Shown in pieces: positions 1-9,005 of a DNA stretch of 64,000 bases (position 1 is the first letter of the stretch; the number at the start of each line of letters is the position of its first letter). The translations under genes were made by a program, and so were the position numbers. The notes under the pieces were generated by a model. The model ran no database searches. It was not told the DNA's origin and saw only the letters and a list, made by a program, of their open reading frames with translations. The stretch comes from Mesorhizobium sp. M4B.F.Ca.ET.058.02.1.1 (GTDB lineage: Bacteria > Pseudomonadota > Alphaproteobacteria > Rhizobiales > Rhizobiaceae), in contig NZ_CP034450.1 in NCBI RefSeq assembly GCF_003952505.1, positions 3,100,001-3,164,000 of the forward strand, read 5' to 3'.

Positions 1-5
1 CCCGG

Positions 6-905
6 TCAGAAGGACGGCCGCTTCAACCCGGCCGCAAGGTAGGCGGAAGCTACAGTGTTCGCCATCAGCATGGCAATGGTCATCGGCCCGACGCCGCCAG
101 GCACCGGCGTGATGGCGCCGGCCGCCTTGGCGGCTTCGGCATAGGCGACGTCGCCGACGAGGCGGCTCTTGCCCTCGCCCTTCTCCGGCGCGGCGATGCG
201 GTTGATGCCGACATCGATGACGGTGGCGCCGGGCTTGACCCAGTCGCCCTTGACCATTTCCGGACGACCGACGGCGGCGACCAGGATGTCGGCGGTGCGG
301 GCAAGCGCCGGCAGGTCCTTGGTGCGGCTGTGGGCGATGGTGACGGTGCAATTGGCGGCAAGCAAAAGGTTGGCCATCGGCTTGCCGACGATGTTGGAGC
401 GGCCGACGACGACGGCGTTGAGGCCGGAGAGGTCCTTGCCGCGCACGCGCTCGATCAGGAGCATCGAGCCGGCCGGCGTGCAGGGCACGAAGGCCGTCTC
501 CAGCTCGCCGGTGCCGAGCTTGCCGACATTGATGAAGTGGAAGCCGTCGACATCCTTCTCCGGCGCGATGGTCTGGATGACCTTGCCGGAATCGATGTGG
601 CCGGGCAGCGGCAACTGCACCAGGATGCCGTGGATCGACGGGTCTGCGTTCAGATCCCCGATGATCTTGAGCAATTCGGCCTCCGAGGTCTCGGCCGGCA
701 GCGTGTGCTGCAGCGAGTGGAAGCCGCATTCCTTGGCGGTGCGAGACTTAGAGGCGACATAGACCTGGCTCGCCGGATCCTCGCCGACGATCACCACGGC
801 GAGGCCGGGCTTCGTCGCGCCCTTGCCCGCCAGTTCCGCGGTCAGCGCCTTGACCTTGCCAACCACGTCTTCGGCGACGCTCTTTCCGTCAATCACTTCG
901 GCCAT
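6..905 (-). CDS. folD: Bifunctional methylenetetrahydrofolate dehydrogenase / methenyltetrahydrofolate cyclohydrolase
   Basis: FolD makes 10-formyl-THF from 5,10-methylene-THF in two steps using NADP, supplying one-carbon units for purines and fMet-tRNA in the cytoplasm. The 299-residue product has the usual family length. It shows the conserved substrate-site stretch with YVASKSR, the QLPLPGHI motif, the DVDGFH motif, the nucleotide-binding [14 protein letters not shown] segment and the C-terminal [12 protein letters not shown] signature. The gene is complete, with its stop at 6-8. It reads towards the window edge, so its partners on that side are not visible; the next gene upstream ends 210 bp away on the same strand and is unrelated in function. 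Confidence 0.97.
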   Translation of the reverse strand: MAEVIDGKSVAEDVVGKVKALTAELAGKGATKPGLAVVIVGEDPASQVYVASKSRTAKECGFHSLQHTLPAETSEAELLKIIGDLNADPSIHGILVQLPLPGHIDSGKVIQTIAPEKDVDGFHFINVGKLGTGELETAFVPCTPAGSMLLIERVRGKDLSGLNAVVVGRSNIVGKPMANLLLAANCTVTIAHSRTKDLPALARTADILVAAVGRPEMVKGDWVKPGATVIDVGINRIAAPEKGEGKSRLVGDVAYAEAAKAAGAITPVPGGVGPMTIAMLMANTVASAYLAAGLKRPSF

Positions 906-1115
906 GAACCACCTTCAACTCTTCCATCAGCGCACGTCGCATCCCTTGGGATTCATGCGACCGCCTTGTCCCATTGTTTCACAGACCCGAAACCCGCGCG
1001 GTTCGGGCGATATGCCGAGCGGCATTTTCACGAAAATTCCGACGGGCAATCCCGTCAAAACGCCGTCGCATGCCGTAAACTCGAAACCGGCCGCTTTTAT
1101 CGGATGGGGCGGGAT

Positions 1116-3461
1116 TTAGAAATAGCGGCGGTTCGAACGGCTTTCGGTGAGCTCGCGCACCGCTTCGCGGAATTCGCGCAGGCTTTCGCGGATTTCGTCG
1201 ATCTGGCCCTGCTGGTCCTCGGTGTCTTGCACCTGCGGCGACAATTGATCCCGGTACGCCCCCTGCCCGCCGGGCTGCGCCGCTGGCGACGGATTGGCAT
1301 AGCCAGCCGGCGCTGTCTGTTCGGGCCGTGCCGGCCGAAAACCGGGCTCATCGTCGTAGGCCCGCGCCCGCTGAGCGGGGTACATCGGTTGCCGCCGAGG
1401 CGGCTCATCCTGCTGGAATTGAGGCTGCCGATAGGACGCGGGGCGTTCGGTGACCTTGCCGGGATCGGCGGGCTTTTGCCTTTTGCCGGGCATCATCTCG
1501 CGCACCGCCGAAAGCAGGGCGCCGACCGGCCCCGAACGTTCGGCCCCGGTGGTCGCGGCGGGCGGCGGCGGAGGCGGCAATGGGGCGCGCGGCTGCGACC
1601 GCGGCAGCGGAGCAGGCGGCGGCGCCCGATAGACTTTGTCTTCGACCGCCGGCCTGCGGTCGTCGTTTCCGCGGCGACGCGAGCGCGAGGTCGCGGTTTC
1701 GTGCAGGCTCTCATAGGCGCCACGCATGGCGCCGAGCCCGACACCGGAAGCAAAGCCGAGCAGCAGGCCGGCGAGCGCCATCACGGCGCGCGACGGTCCT
1801 TTCGCCTCGAGCGGTGCAAACGCCTTGGAGATGACGTTGATGTTGGCGGTGTTGATGTCCTTCTGCTCGCCGGTTTCCTTGGCGCGCAGCAGGAAGGCCT
1901 CGTAAACGGAGCGCTTGGCCGCGGCCTCGCGCTCAAGCTCGCGCAGCGAGACAAGCGCGCTGTTGACGTCGCCGCTCTGCACCTTGGCCTGCGCCAGGCG
2001 GGAGGCAAGATCCTGCTCCAGCTGGACGGAGCGCTTCAGGTCGACCTGCAGCGAAGAAGCGATGCGCTGCAGTTCGCCGGCGATGCGGTCACGCGCGCCG
2101 GCGAGCTGGGCGCTGAGCGCCTGCAGTTCGGGATGGCGCGGGCCGAGCCGGACGGCGGCGCGATCGGCCTCCTGCTTCAGCGCCGCATATTGCGCGCGCA
2201 GTTCGCCCATGGTGTTGGAGTTGATCTCTTCCGGCAAGGTGCCGGTGAGGACCGAATTGACGCTGAGCGAACGCGCCGAAGCCGCCCGCGCGTTGAGCTC
2301 CAGCGTGCGGGCGCGGGCGACGGAAAGCTGCTCGTTGAGCTTCAGCATCTGGTCGTCGCTGATCAGATGGCCCTGCGCGTCGACGAGGTCGTGCGTGGCC
2401 CGGTAATCCTCGACCTTGCGCTCGGCCGCCTCGACGCCCTTGCGCAATTCGTCGAGCCGCGCCGTCAGCTCGTCGGTGGCGCGGCCGGCGGTGTCGGACT
2501 GGATCTGGCCGAAGGTCTGCAGGAAGACGTCGGTCATGGTGTTGGCGATGAGGGCCGACTTCTCGCCGTTCTGGGTGGTGGCGCCGATCGAGATGACGAA
2601 GGTCTTGCCGCCGCGCTCGACCGACAGGCTCTCGGCCAGATTGCCGACGGCGAGCGCGCGCCGGCGGGCATCGTCGGCGGCGCCGGCATCGTGGCGCGAC
2701 AGGATCGAGCGGATCATCGACATGACGCCGAGACCGCCGGAACCTTGCCCGTTGAACTCGGGATCGTTGGTGAGATTGAGCTTGTCGACGACCTTGTTGA
2801 GGACCGTGCCGGAGGTGAGCACGCGGACCTGGTTCTCGACGATCGCCAGCGTCGCGTCGGAGGCGACCACGTTCTGTGTGAGATCGCGATCGGTGAGCTT
2901 GAGGTCGCGCGGATCGACGATGAGTTCGGCCGTGGCCTCGTATTTCTTCGGCGTCGACAAGGCAATTGCGACGCCGAGGGCCGCGCCGAGGATCGTCGTC
3001 GAGAGTATCAGCGCCTTCGAGCGGGCAATGCCGCGCACGACCTGCATCGGGTCGATCAGCGGCTTCCACTGCTCGCTGTCGGCATCGTCGACGGCGGGCC
3101 GCCGCACGTTCGCAGCATGGCGGGGATCGAGCGCGGCCTGAGGCGCGTGGCCTTGCGAAAGTCCCGCCGGCTCCTCGCGCGCATAGTCGCTTCGCTTGGC
3201 CCAGCCGTCCTCGACGTGCGGTTCGTTGGCGATCGGCTGCCGATCGGCCTGATATCGGCCCGGCTCGACGCCGGCGGGCGAGCGCGTCTCGCGCTGCGCG
3301 CGTGCGAGACGGTGGCGCTCCGCCGCATCCTCGCGCCATGACTGGTTGGCGCGGTCGCCGATCGCGACCAGAGAGGCGTCATCCTCGCCACGCATGGCCT
3401 GACCGAGCGCCAGCAGCGAGCGCTCACGCCTCCAGTCCTCACGGTTGTCCCTGTCGACCAT
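1116..3461 (-). CDS. Wzz/GumC-like polysaccharide chain-length / export protein, no kinase domain
   Basis: This is a 781-residue inner-membrane protein of the Wzz/GumC (polysaccharide co-polymerase) type, which sets chain length and couples polymerisation to export. The order is: a hydrophilic, charged N-terminal cytoplasmic tail of about 140 residues, a first membrane helix (ILSTTILGAALGVAIAL), a periplasmic Wzz region, long coiled coils rich in Ala, Glu and Arg, a second membrane helix (AVMALAGLLLGFASGVGLGAM), then a Pro/Arg/Gln-rich cytoplasmic tail ending in a short coiled coil. No Walker A motif follows the second helix, so it lacks the tyrosine-autokinase domain found in fused Wzc proteins. 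The long disordered tails are unusual. It is divergent from the flippase gene, with 202 bp between them. Confidence 0.82.
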   Translation of the reverse strand: MVDRDNREDWRRERSLLALGQAMRGEDDASLVAIGDRANQSWREDAAERHRLARAQRETRSPAGVEPGRYQADRQPIANEPHVEDGWAKRSDYAREEPAGLSQGHAPQAALDPRHAANVRRPAVDDADSEQWKPLIDPMQVVRGIARSKALILSTTILGAALGVAIALSTPKKYEATAELIVDPRDLKLTDRDLTQNVVASDATLAIVENQVRVLTSGTVLNKVVDKLNLTNDPEFNGQGSGGLGVMSMIRSILSRHDAGAADDARRRALAVGNLAESLSVERGGKTFVISIGATTQNGEKSALIANTMTDVFLQTFGQIQSDTAGRATDELTARLDELRKGVEAAERKVEDYRATHDLVDAQGHLISDDQMLKLNEQLSVARARTLELNARAASARSLSVNSVLTGTLPEEINSNTMGELRAQYAALKQEADRAAVRLGPRHPELQALSAQLAGARDRIAGELQRIASSLQVDLKRSVQLEQDLASRLAQAKVQSGDVNSALVSLRELEREAAAKRSVYEAFLLRAKETGEQKDINTANINVISKAFAPLEAKGPSRAVMALAGLLLGFASGVGLGAMRGAYESLHETATSRSRRRGNDDRRPAVEDKVYRAPPPAPLPRSQPRAPLPPPPPPAATTGAERSGPVGALLSAVREMMPGKRQKPADPGKVTERPASYRQPQFQQDEPPRRQPMYPAQRARAYDDEPGFRPARPEQTAPAGYANPSPAAQPGGQGAYRDQLSPQVQDTEDQQGQIDEIRESLREFREAVRELTESRSNRRYF

Positions 3462-3663
3462 TGTCTTGGAGCTTTACTCTTCGGCGGCTTGGGAGAGGCG
3501 GTCGGCCAATCGTTAAGCCACGCTAAACAGGCATAGGAAACAAAAGGTTAATTTCGGCGCCAGAAAGGCGAGTTTTCGCGCCCTGATTGCATGGTTTTCG
3601 GGCGCAGTCGAAGCCTCTCCAGAACGGCACGTTAAGCTTTCCGGCCTATGGTCCGGCGGATCT
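3462..3663. promoter_or_regulatory. Divergent intergenic region between chain-length and flippase genes
   Basis: This 202-bp gap must hold promoters for both divergent polysaccharide genes. It is more AT-rich than its surroundings. At 3513-3527 it contains TTAA-N7-TAAA, one base away from the CtrA consensus TTAA-N7-TTAA, and another TTAA half-site lies in aaaggttaattt near 3549. I could not assign -35/-10 boxes with confidence. The CtrA resemblance is weak on its own. Confidence 0.35.
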
Positions 3664-4959
3664 ATGACCCATGCCAGCGACATACCGCAGAGGCGGAGCC
3701 TCACCCGGATCGGCGCCTTCGTGGCCGCGCGCCGGAAGCTGGTTTTCGATTATTTTTCCGCAATCAGCGGCGCGGGCGGACGGCTGGTGTTCTCGCTCGC
3801 CTATTTCATCGCGCTGGCCAACACGCTGTCGATCGCCGAATTCGGCATGTTCGCCACCGCTTCGGCGGCGGGCGTCATGCTGTCTCGCGTCCTCGCTTTC
3901 GGCTTCATCTCGGCGCTCTACCGCACCGCCACGATCCGCCCCAACCTGATCGGCACCTTCACCGCCGGCTTCCTGCTGCTCGGCATCGTCTCGCTGCCGG
4001 TTCTGGCGGCGGCATCCTACGTCGTCTACCTGATCTTCTTCGCCGGCACCGTGCCGCTGCCGGTGTTCGCCGCGGTCGTCTTCGCCGAGGCGCTGCTGTG
4101 GCGGCCGGTCGAGGTGGCGCTGATCGTCAACAACGGGCTCGGCAAGTTCGGCCGGGCCGCCGTGCTGGCGATCCTGGCGACCGCGCTAAGGGCGCTCGGC
4201 GCGGTGCTGTTCATGCTGGCGGCGCAGCACAGCGTCGGCGTCTGGTCCTGGTACTACATCGGCGCCAACGCGGCTTCGCTCGCCATCGCCTTCGGCTTCT
4301 TCTATCCGCGCCAGCGGCTGCGACTGCGCACCGAGCTTTATCTCAGGCGGCTCGCCGACTCGATCTATGTCGCCGGCGCCGAGGTCCTGTTCTACCTGCA
4401 GATGGAGTTCGACAAGCTGCTGGTGCTGTCGATCGGCGGCGCTCATCTCGCCGGCATCTACGCCATCATCATGCGCCTCGTCGACCTGACGGCGATCCCG
4501 ATCCGCACCTTCTCGATGATGCTGGTGCAACGGATGATGCGGGCACCGGAGCTCTTGTCGCGGCTGGCCGTCAAGAGCGGCATCGAGGGCGGTGTGTTCC
4601 TGGTCTCGACGCTGGCGCTCGCCGCGCTCGGCATCGTGCTGCATTTCTTCCCCAACGCGCTGGGCAGGAATGTCGCGGAGGCGGCGCCCCTGGTGGCGCT
4701 AGCCATCTGCGTGCCCGGCCTGCGCAATCTGGTCGAATACCAGGCCGAGTTGCTGTTCGCGCGCGGCCAGACAGCCGTCCGGGCGCTCAATCTCGGCCTG
4801 CTTGCCGGGCTCAAGGCGGTGCTCCTGATCTATGTGCTGACGACGATCGCCGACACGTCCAACCTGGTGCTGTCGCTCAACGTCGTCTTCCTGCTGCTCT
4901 ATCTCGCCTCGGCGTTTCTCACTTACTCGGCGATGCGCAGGCCGGCCAAGGCCATCTAA
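3664..4959 (+). CDS. Wzx-like polysaccharide flippase
   Basis: The 431-residue product is almost wholly hydrophobic, with about 12 predicted membrane helices in the spacing of the polysaccharide-transporter/MATE-like (MOP) superfamily. Members flip lipid-linked oligosaccharide repeat units across the inner membrane. The N-terminal segment with FSLAYFIALANTLSIAEFGMF is typical of the first helices of such flippases. It stands next to chain-length, glycosyltransferase and polymerase genes, which supports a Wzx/Wzy-type export route. It is convergent with the next glycosyltransferase gene, only 11 bp away. The exact glycan is unknown. Confidence 0.8.
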   Translation: MTHASDIPQRRSLTRIGAFVAARRKLVFDYFSAISGAGGRLVFSLAYFIALANTLSIAEFGMFATASAAGVMLSRVLAFGFISALYRTATIRPNLIGTFTAGFLLLGIVSLPVLAAASYVVYLIFFAGTVPLPVFAAVVFAEALLWRPVEVALIVNNGLGKFGRAAVLAILATALRALGAVLFMLAAQHSVGVWSWYYIGANAASLAIAFGFFYPRQRLRLRTELYLRRLADSIYVAGAEVLFYLQMEFDKLLVLSIGGAHLAGIYAIIMRLVDLTAIPIRTFSMMLVQRMMRAPELLSRLAVKSGIEGGVFLVSTLALAALGIVLHFFPNALGRNVAEAAPLVALAICVPGLRNLVEYQAELLFARGQTAVRALNLGLLAGLKAVLLIYVLTTIADTSNLVLSLNVVFLLLYLASAFLTYSAMRRPAKAI

Positions 4960-4970
4960 TTCTGCTTAGG

Positions 4971-5894
4971 CTAAGCGAGCCCGATCAGGCGGTGGATGCG
5001 GCCGATGTCGGTGCCGATGAAGGACTGCAAGCCGATCGCCACCTGTTCGGGCGCCATGCCGGCAACGAAACGGCGGAAGTCATCGTCCGACAGGGGCTCG
5101 CCGGTCCAGTGGACGCGGCAGAATTCTTCCGAACCGTGAAAATGGCCGGCCCCCTCCGACACGTCGTCGACATAGCGGCCGTAGATCATGCATTCGGAGA
5201 ATTTTCGCGCCGAGCCGAGGACCGCGACCCAGTCGCGGCCATGCACATTCTCGATCCGGCTGCACATCGCCGTGACGGTCTCGCGCCGCCAGGCGATCAG
5301 CGTCGAAATGTAATCGTGCACCGTGATCTTGGTCGGATCGATGCCGAGCGCCGCGCCGGCATTACGCGACCAGATGCGATGTTCGTCATGACCATCGTTC
5401 GCCAGGACGCCATCGCGCCGGAACAGCCGCACCTTACCGTCACGCCAGAAGGCACTGGCGTCGAACGGCCTGAGAAAGGCGACGTCGGAATCGCAGAAGA
5501 TCAGCACGTCCTCGCCAGCATGGCCGGCAATGGCGATGCGGCGGAGCTGCTGCGCATGCCAGCCGCGCAGCGGCTGCGTCCTCAGGCTGAGCCAGACGCG
5601 GCGGCGAAACAGGGAGAACGGATCGTCGACGACATGCAGCCAGCGCGGCAGGAGATCGCGTTCGTCGACGACGATGCGACGGTGGTTCTCCAGTTGGCGA
5701 AACAGCGCCACGTCGCGATGCTCGACCAGTATGTAGTGGCGCGCGAACCCGGAAAGCTGGCGGTCCATCGTCTCGCACAGCAGACGGCAGCGTTCAAAAT
5801 CCGGCGCATAGCTGGCGGTCACCACCGCGGCCGTCGGCGCCGGCGGCAGCCGCTGGACTTCGGCCGTTGCATCCGGGACGAAGCGGCTGTTCAA
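4971..5894 (-). CDS. DUF6492-type glycosyltransferase-like protein, TTG start
   Basis: A 307-residue soluble protein with a DXD-like FCDSDVAFLRPFD segment near the middle, as in nucleotide-sugar glycosyltransferases with a GT-A fold. I recognise it as resembling the DUF6492 family seen in rhizobial polysaccharide loci; acceptor and donor are unknown. The open frame extends further upstream, but that part is only a shadow of the overlapping WecG gene. I chose TTG at 5894 because it overlaps the upstream stop as TTGA and has GGAG seven bases before it. It is the third gene of a tightly overlapping leftward operon with the genes at 5891 and 6670. Confidence 0.68.
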   Translation of the reverse strand: MNSRFVPDATAEVQRLPPAPTAAVVTASYAPDFERCRLLCETMDRQLSGFARHYILVEHRDVALFRQLENHRRIVVDERDLLPRWLHVVDDPFSLFRRRVWLSLRTQPLRGWHAQQLRRIAIAGHAGEDVLIFCDSDVAFLRPFDASAFWRDGKVRLFRRDGVLANDGHDEHRIWSRNAGAALGIDPTKITVHDYISTLIAWRRETVTAMCSRIENVHGRDWVAVLGSARKFSECMIYGRYVDDVSEGAGHFHGSEEFCRVHWTGEPLSDDDFRRFVAGMAPEQVAIGLQSFIGTDIGRIHRLIGLA

Positions 5895-6673
5895 GGACGC
5901 GCTCCGGCGGCCGAGAATTTCTGCCTGGCGACGCGCCACAGGAACAGCGGGTTGCCGACGACGTAGCGGCGCCAGAGGCGGCCTGGCTCGATCAGCAGCC
6001 GGAACAGCCATTCGAGCCTGAGACGGCGCATCCACAGCGGCGCGCGCGGCACCGTGCCGCTCAGGAAATCGAGCAGCGCGCCAACCGCGATCGGCAGCGT
6101 GCAGTGACGGGCGTCGATGTGGCGCGCGATCCACAATTCCTGGCGCGGCACGCCCATGGCGACGAGCAGCACATCCGGCCGCAGCGCTGCGATCCTGTCG
6201 ACGATCACCGGCTCCTCGGCGGCGCAGAAATAGCCGTCGTGGATGACCACGAACCTGTGCTGCACGGCGAGCGCGGCGAGCTTGACCGATGCCGCCTCGG
6301 CGTTCACGCGGGTGGCGCCGAGCAGGCCGACGGTCAGCGGCCGCGACGAGGCCTGCAGGAAGGCAGGCACGAAGTCGGTGCCGTTGAGGTTGTCCGGAAA
6401 CGGCGTGCCGTAGAGCAGCAGCGCCGCCATGTCGACGCCGATGCCGTCGGGCAGGATGAGGAAATCGTCCAGCGCCTCGGCAAAGACCGGATCGGTGCAG
6501 GCGATGTTGGCATTGTGGGCGTTGAGGAAGCTGACCTTGGTGAAGCGCCGCTCAGCGACCAGCCGCGTCAGTAGCGCGATCGCGTCGTCCCAGCGGATGG
6601 CGAGCACGGGAATGCCGAGGATGGTCTTCAACGTGTCGGACCCGAACGCCTTGCGGGTGGCGTGCATGTTCAT
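5891..6673 (-). CDS. WecG/TagA/CpsF-family glycosyltransferase
   Basis: A 260-residue glycosyltransferase of the WecG/TagA/CpsF family (GT26), which transfers a sugar such as ManNAc(A) or glucose from a nucleotide donor to a lipid-linked acceptor on the cytoplasmic face. Family marks seen are the N-terminal LNAHNANIACTDPVF and LPDGIGVDMAALLLYG segments, the central GLLGATRVNAE segment, and the RPDVLLVAMGVPRQELWIA motif. The ATG overlaps the preceding gene by four bases (ATGA) and its stop overlaps the next gene by four (TTGA), so the three genes look translationally coupled. Confidence 0.9.
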   Translation of the reverse strand: MNMHATRKAFGSDTLKTILGIPVLAIRWDDAIALLTRLVAERRFTKVSFLNAHNANIACTDPVFAEALDDFLILPDGIGVDMAALLLYGTPFPDNLNGTDFVPAFLQASSRPLTVGLLGATRVNAEAASVKLAALAVQHRFVVIHDGYFCAAEEPVIVDRIAALRPDVLLVAMGVPRQELWIARHIDARHCTLPIAVGALLDFLSGTVPRAPLWMRRLRLEWLFRLLIEPGRLWRRYVVGNPLFLWRVARQKFSAAGARP

Positions 6674-7836
6674 GCGAACGCCTCCTGCCTGACCGAACCG
6701 AGCTTATCGAGGCCAAGTTTGATCGCGGCATCGAGCGCCTTGACCTGACGGCGATGGAAGGCGCTGCCGTCGACATCCCTGGCATTCGCGGCGGCGGCCT
6801 CGAGCGCGGCGGCAAAGGCGATCGGATCGTCGGTGACGACACAATTGTCCGGGCGATGGCCGATGCCGCGCAGCGAGCGGCTGGTGGCGACGGACGGCAA
6901 GCCGAGTTCGAAGGTCTCGATGGTCTTGAGCTGCACACCGCTGCCGGCGGTGCTGATCAGCGGGATAACGGCGGCCGCGCGCACGAAGGCCTGCGCGTCA
7001 GGCACGCGGCCGACGAATTCGACACCGGGATGGGCGGAGGTGATGCCCGCCGGCATGCCGCCGGCGATCCTGATGCGGAAACCCGGTTTCAGATGCGGCA
7101 CGACCTTTTGCAGGAACCAGTCGAGCCCGATGCGGTTCGGCTGCCAGGTCCAGGTGCCTATCAGGGCCGCGTCGAAGTCGATGCGCCTCCGGCCGGCCGG
7201 CGCCTGGCTGCGGGTGACCAGTGGCAACACCGCCGAGCGGTCGGTGGAGGCGACGCCAAGTGCCGCGCGATCCTCCTCGGCCAGGGTGAAGACGAAACGC
7301 GCCTGGCGGCAGAGCCGCTCTTCCATGACCTTGAGCAGCCTCGCCTCCCGGCGAAACAGGAGGCGCTGAAGGAGGCTTGCCGCGGCGGCGGCATTCTCCT
7401 CGGCCGAGCGGTGCTCGACATTGTGGGCGACAAAGATGGACGGCCGGTCGCCGAAGAGCGTCTCGAAGGCGCCGGCGAACTGCACTGAGTTCAGCACATA
7501 ACCGTCAACTGGGCCGGCGCGCCCGATCGCGGCACGGACCTCGGCATCGGAAACGATACGCAGCTTGACCGAGGCGAAGGTGAGGCCGGAGAGCATCGCC
7601 TTGGCCACCCAGGCGAGCTTTTGCAGCGGTGCTGCGCTTTCGGTGCGCACGTCGACGGCGCCGAGCACGATGGTGTTGTCAGGGTCGGCCGCCGGCTTTC
7701 CCGGCCAATTGAAGCCAACCACGGTGACGCGCACGCCCGCGCGCCGCAACGCGTCTATGATCGCGGCGTTGGCAATCTCATAGCCCGAAGCGAGAGCGCC
7801 GTCGGGCACGATCGATGTGGCGAACAGCAGATGCAT
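6670..7836 (-). CDS. Glycosyltransferase, GT4/GT-B type
   Basis: A 388-residue GT-B-fold glycosyltransferase. The N-terminal domain starts MHLLFATSIVPDG and has the Rossmann-like ALRRAGVRVTVVGFNWPG stretch. The C-terminal domain has the donor-site pattern with IRIAGGMPAG, EFVGRVPDAQAF and STAGSGVQLKTIETFELGLPSVAT, whose Glu is the usual EX7E-type catalytic or donor contact. The ATG at 7836 is chosen over one ten codons upstream because the domain begins exactly there and GGA/AGGTGAG lies just before it. It is first in a three-gene leftward operon and divergent from the GT2 gene. Substrate unknown. Confidence 0.85.
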   Translation of the reverse strand: MHLLFATSIVPDGALASGYEIANAAIIDALRRAGVRVTVVGFNWPGKPAADPDNTIVLGAVDVRTESAAPLQKLAWVAKAMLSGLTFASVKLRIVSDAEVRAAIGRAGPVDGYVLNSVQFAGAFETLFGDRPSIFVAHNVEHRSAEENAAAAASLLQRLLFRREARLLKVMEERLCRQARFVFTLAEEDRAALGVASTDRSAVLPLVTRSQAPAGRRRIDFDAALIGTWTWQPNRIGLDWFLQKVVPHLKPGFRIRIAGGMPAGITSAHPGVEFVGRVPDAQAFVRAAAVIPLISTAGSGVQLKTIETFELGLPSVATSRSLRGIGHRPDNCVVTDDPIAFAAALEAAAANARDVDGSAFHRRQVKALDAAIKLGLDKLGSVRQEAFA

Positions 7837-8006
7837 CTCACCTATCCAGCGCAACCCAGATAGCAAAGCGGGGTGAACCCTTGATTAAGTGAACCAAATG
7901 GGCGCCGAGAGTCTCGGTGTCGCGGATTTCGCCGCGAAAGGTGATTAACGAAACGTTATCATCGCAGTGCTATCGAGGGCCAAAATCACCCCTGCGGCTG
8001 GAGCGC
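7837..8006. promoter_or_regulatory. Divergent region with two adjacent hairpins
   Basis: This 170-bp gap separates the leftward GT operon from the rightward GT2 gene. It contains two neighbouring inverted repeats: CCGAGA-G-TCTCGG at 7905-7917 and TCGCGG-N6-CCGCGA at 7920-7937. They could be operators or 5'-leader hairpins for the rightward transcript. Promoter boxes are not clear. Confidence 0.4.
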
Positions 8007-9005
8007 ATGATCCCCTTGCCATCGGACGGTTCGGTATCGATCGCGGGACGCTCCCCTGGGCTTGCCGCCGAGGCGATCGAGGTGGTCGTTACGCTGCCGA
8101 CCTTCAAGCGCCCGCAGATGCTGCTGGCGACGCTGGCGTCGCTGAAGGCTCAGCGGACCGCGAGACGCTTCGCCGTGATCGTGATGGAGAACGAAGCCGA
8201 GGCGCGCGACGGCGCCAAGGCGGCCTTGCCGTCCTTCGAGCGCGGCGAAATGTCGGGTCTGGTCATCATCGCGCATGAGCGCGGCAATTGCAGCGCCTAC
8301 AACGCCGGCTGGCAGACCGCGATCCTGCATTTTCCCAATTTCCGCCACCTGCTGGTCATCGACGACGACGAGCTCGCCGATCCCGACTGGCTGGAGCGCA
8401 TGTGCAAGGCGGCCGAGACGCTCGGCGCCGACATAATCGGCGGACCGCAGGTGCCGGTGTTCGCGGAGCCGACGCATACCAGATGGGCGGAGCACCCGGT
8501 CTTCGCGCCGCCCTATCGCGAGACGGGCCGCGTGCCTGCGCTCTATTCGTCCGGCAACCTCCTGGTCGGGCGACACGTGCTGACCGCCATGAGCCCACCC
8601 TTCCTCGACCTGCGCTTCAACTTCATGGGCGGCGGCGATTCCGATTTCCTCAGCCGAGCGGCCCAGAAAGGCTTCGTGCTCGGCTGGTGCGCCGCAGCCA
8701 AGGTGCATGAGACGGTGCCCGCCCGGCGCGTCGAGGCCGACTGGATCCGTGCCCGCAGCCTGCGCAACGGCGTGATCTCGACGCTGGTCGAGAAGAAGAA
8801 GCGCGCCGGCACGCCGCTTGCCGGCCTGAAAGTGTTCGCCAAGAGTCTGGCGCTGCTTGCCGCTTCGCCGCTGCGCGGCGCGATCCGGCTGGCGCGGACG
8901 GGATCGGTCGCGATCGGCCTCTATCCCATCCATGTCGCCCTCGGCCGCGTGATGGCCGAATTCGGATACGCCAATGAGCAATACCGGCAGCCTGAGAAGA
9001 ACTGA
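8007..9005 (+). CDS. Family 2 glycosyltransferase
   Basis: A 332-residue GT-A family 2 glycosyltransferase. It shows the opening VVVTLPTFKRPQMLLATLASL, the NAGWQTAI segment, the DDDELADPDW cluster that corresponds to the metal-binding DXD, and the catalytic-region GGGDSDFLSRAAQKGF. It probably adds a sugar to the lipid-linked repeat unit on the inner face of the membrane. A GTG 90 bases upstream is in frame, but it lies inside a hairpin and adds a non-conserved leader. ATG at 8007, with GGAG close before it, fits the domain better. Its 3' end overlaps the polymerase gene by 32 bp. Confidence 0.85.
   Translation: MIPLPSDGSVSIAGRSPGLAAEAIEVVVTLPTFKRPQMLLATLASLKAQRTARRFAVIVMENEAEARDGAKAALPSFERGEMSGLVIIAHERGNCSAYNAGWQTAILHFPNFRHLLVIDDDELADPDWLERMCKAAETLGADIIGGPQVPVFAEPTHTRWAEHPVFAPPYRETGRVPALYSSGNLLVGRHVLTAMSPPFLDLRFNFMGGGDSDFLSRAAQKGFVLGWCAAAKVHETVPARRVEADWIRARSLRNGVISTLVEKKKRAGTPLAGLKVFAKSLALLAASPLRGAIRLARTGSVAIGLYPIHVALGRVMAEFGYANEQYRQPEKN

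Noticed and set aside
330..3341. 1,003-residue open frame on the + strand
   Set aside because: It runs antisense through folD and the chain-length gene, both clearly coding on the other strand. Its product is Arg/Ala-rich low-complexity sequence typical of a GC-rich shadow frame.
3648..5966. 772-residue + strand frame over the flippase and GT genes
   Set aside because: It is a frame-shifted shadow with skewed composition; the overlapping frames hold real, family-matching proteins.
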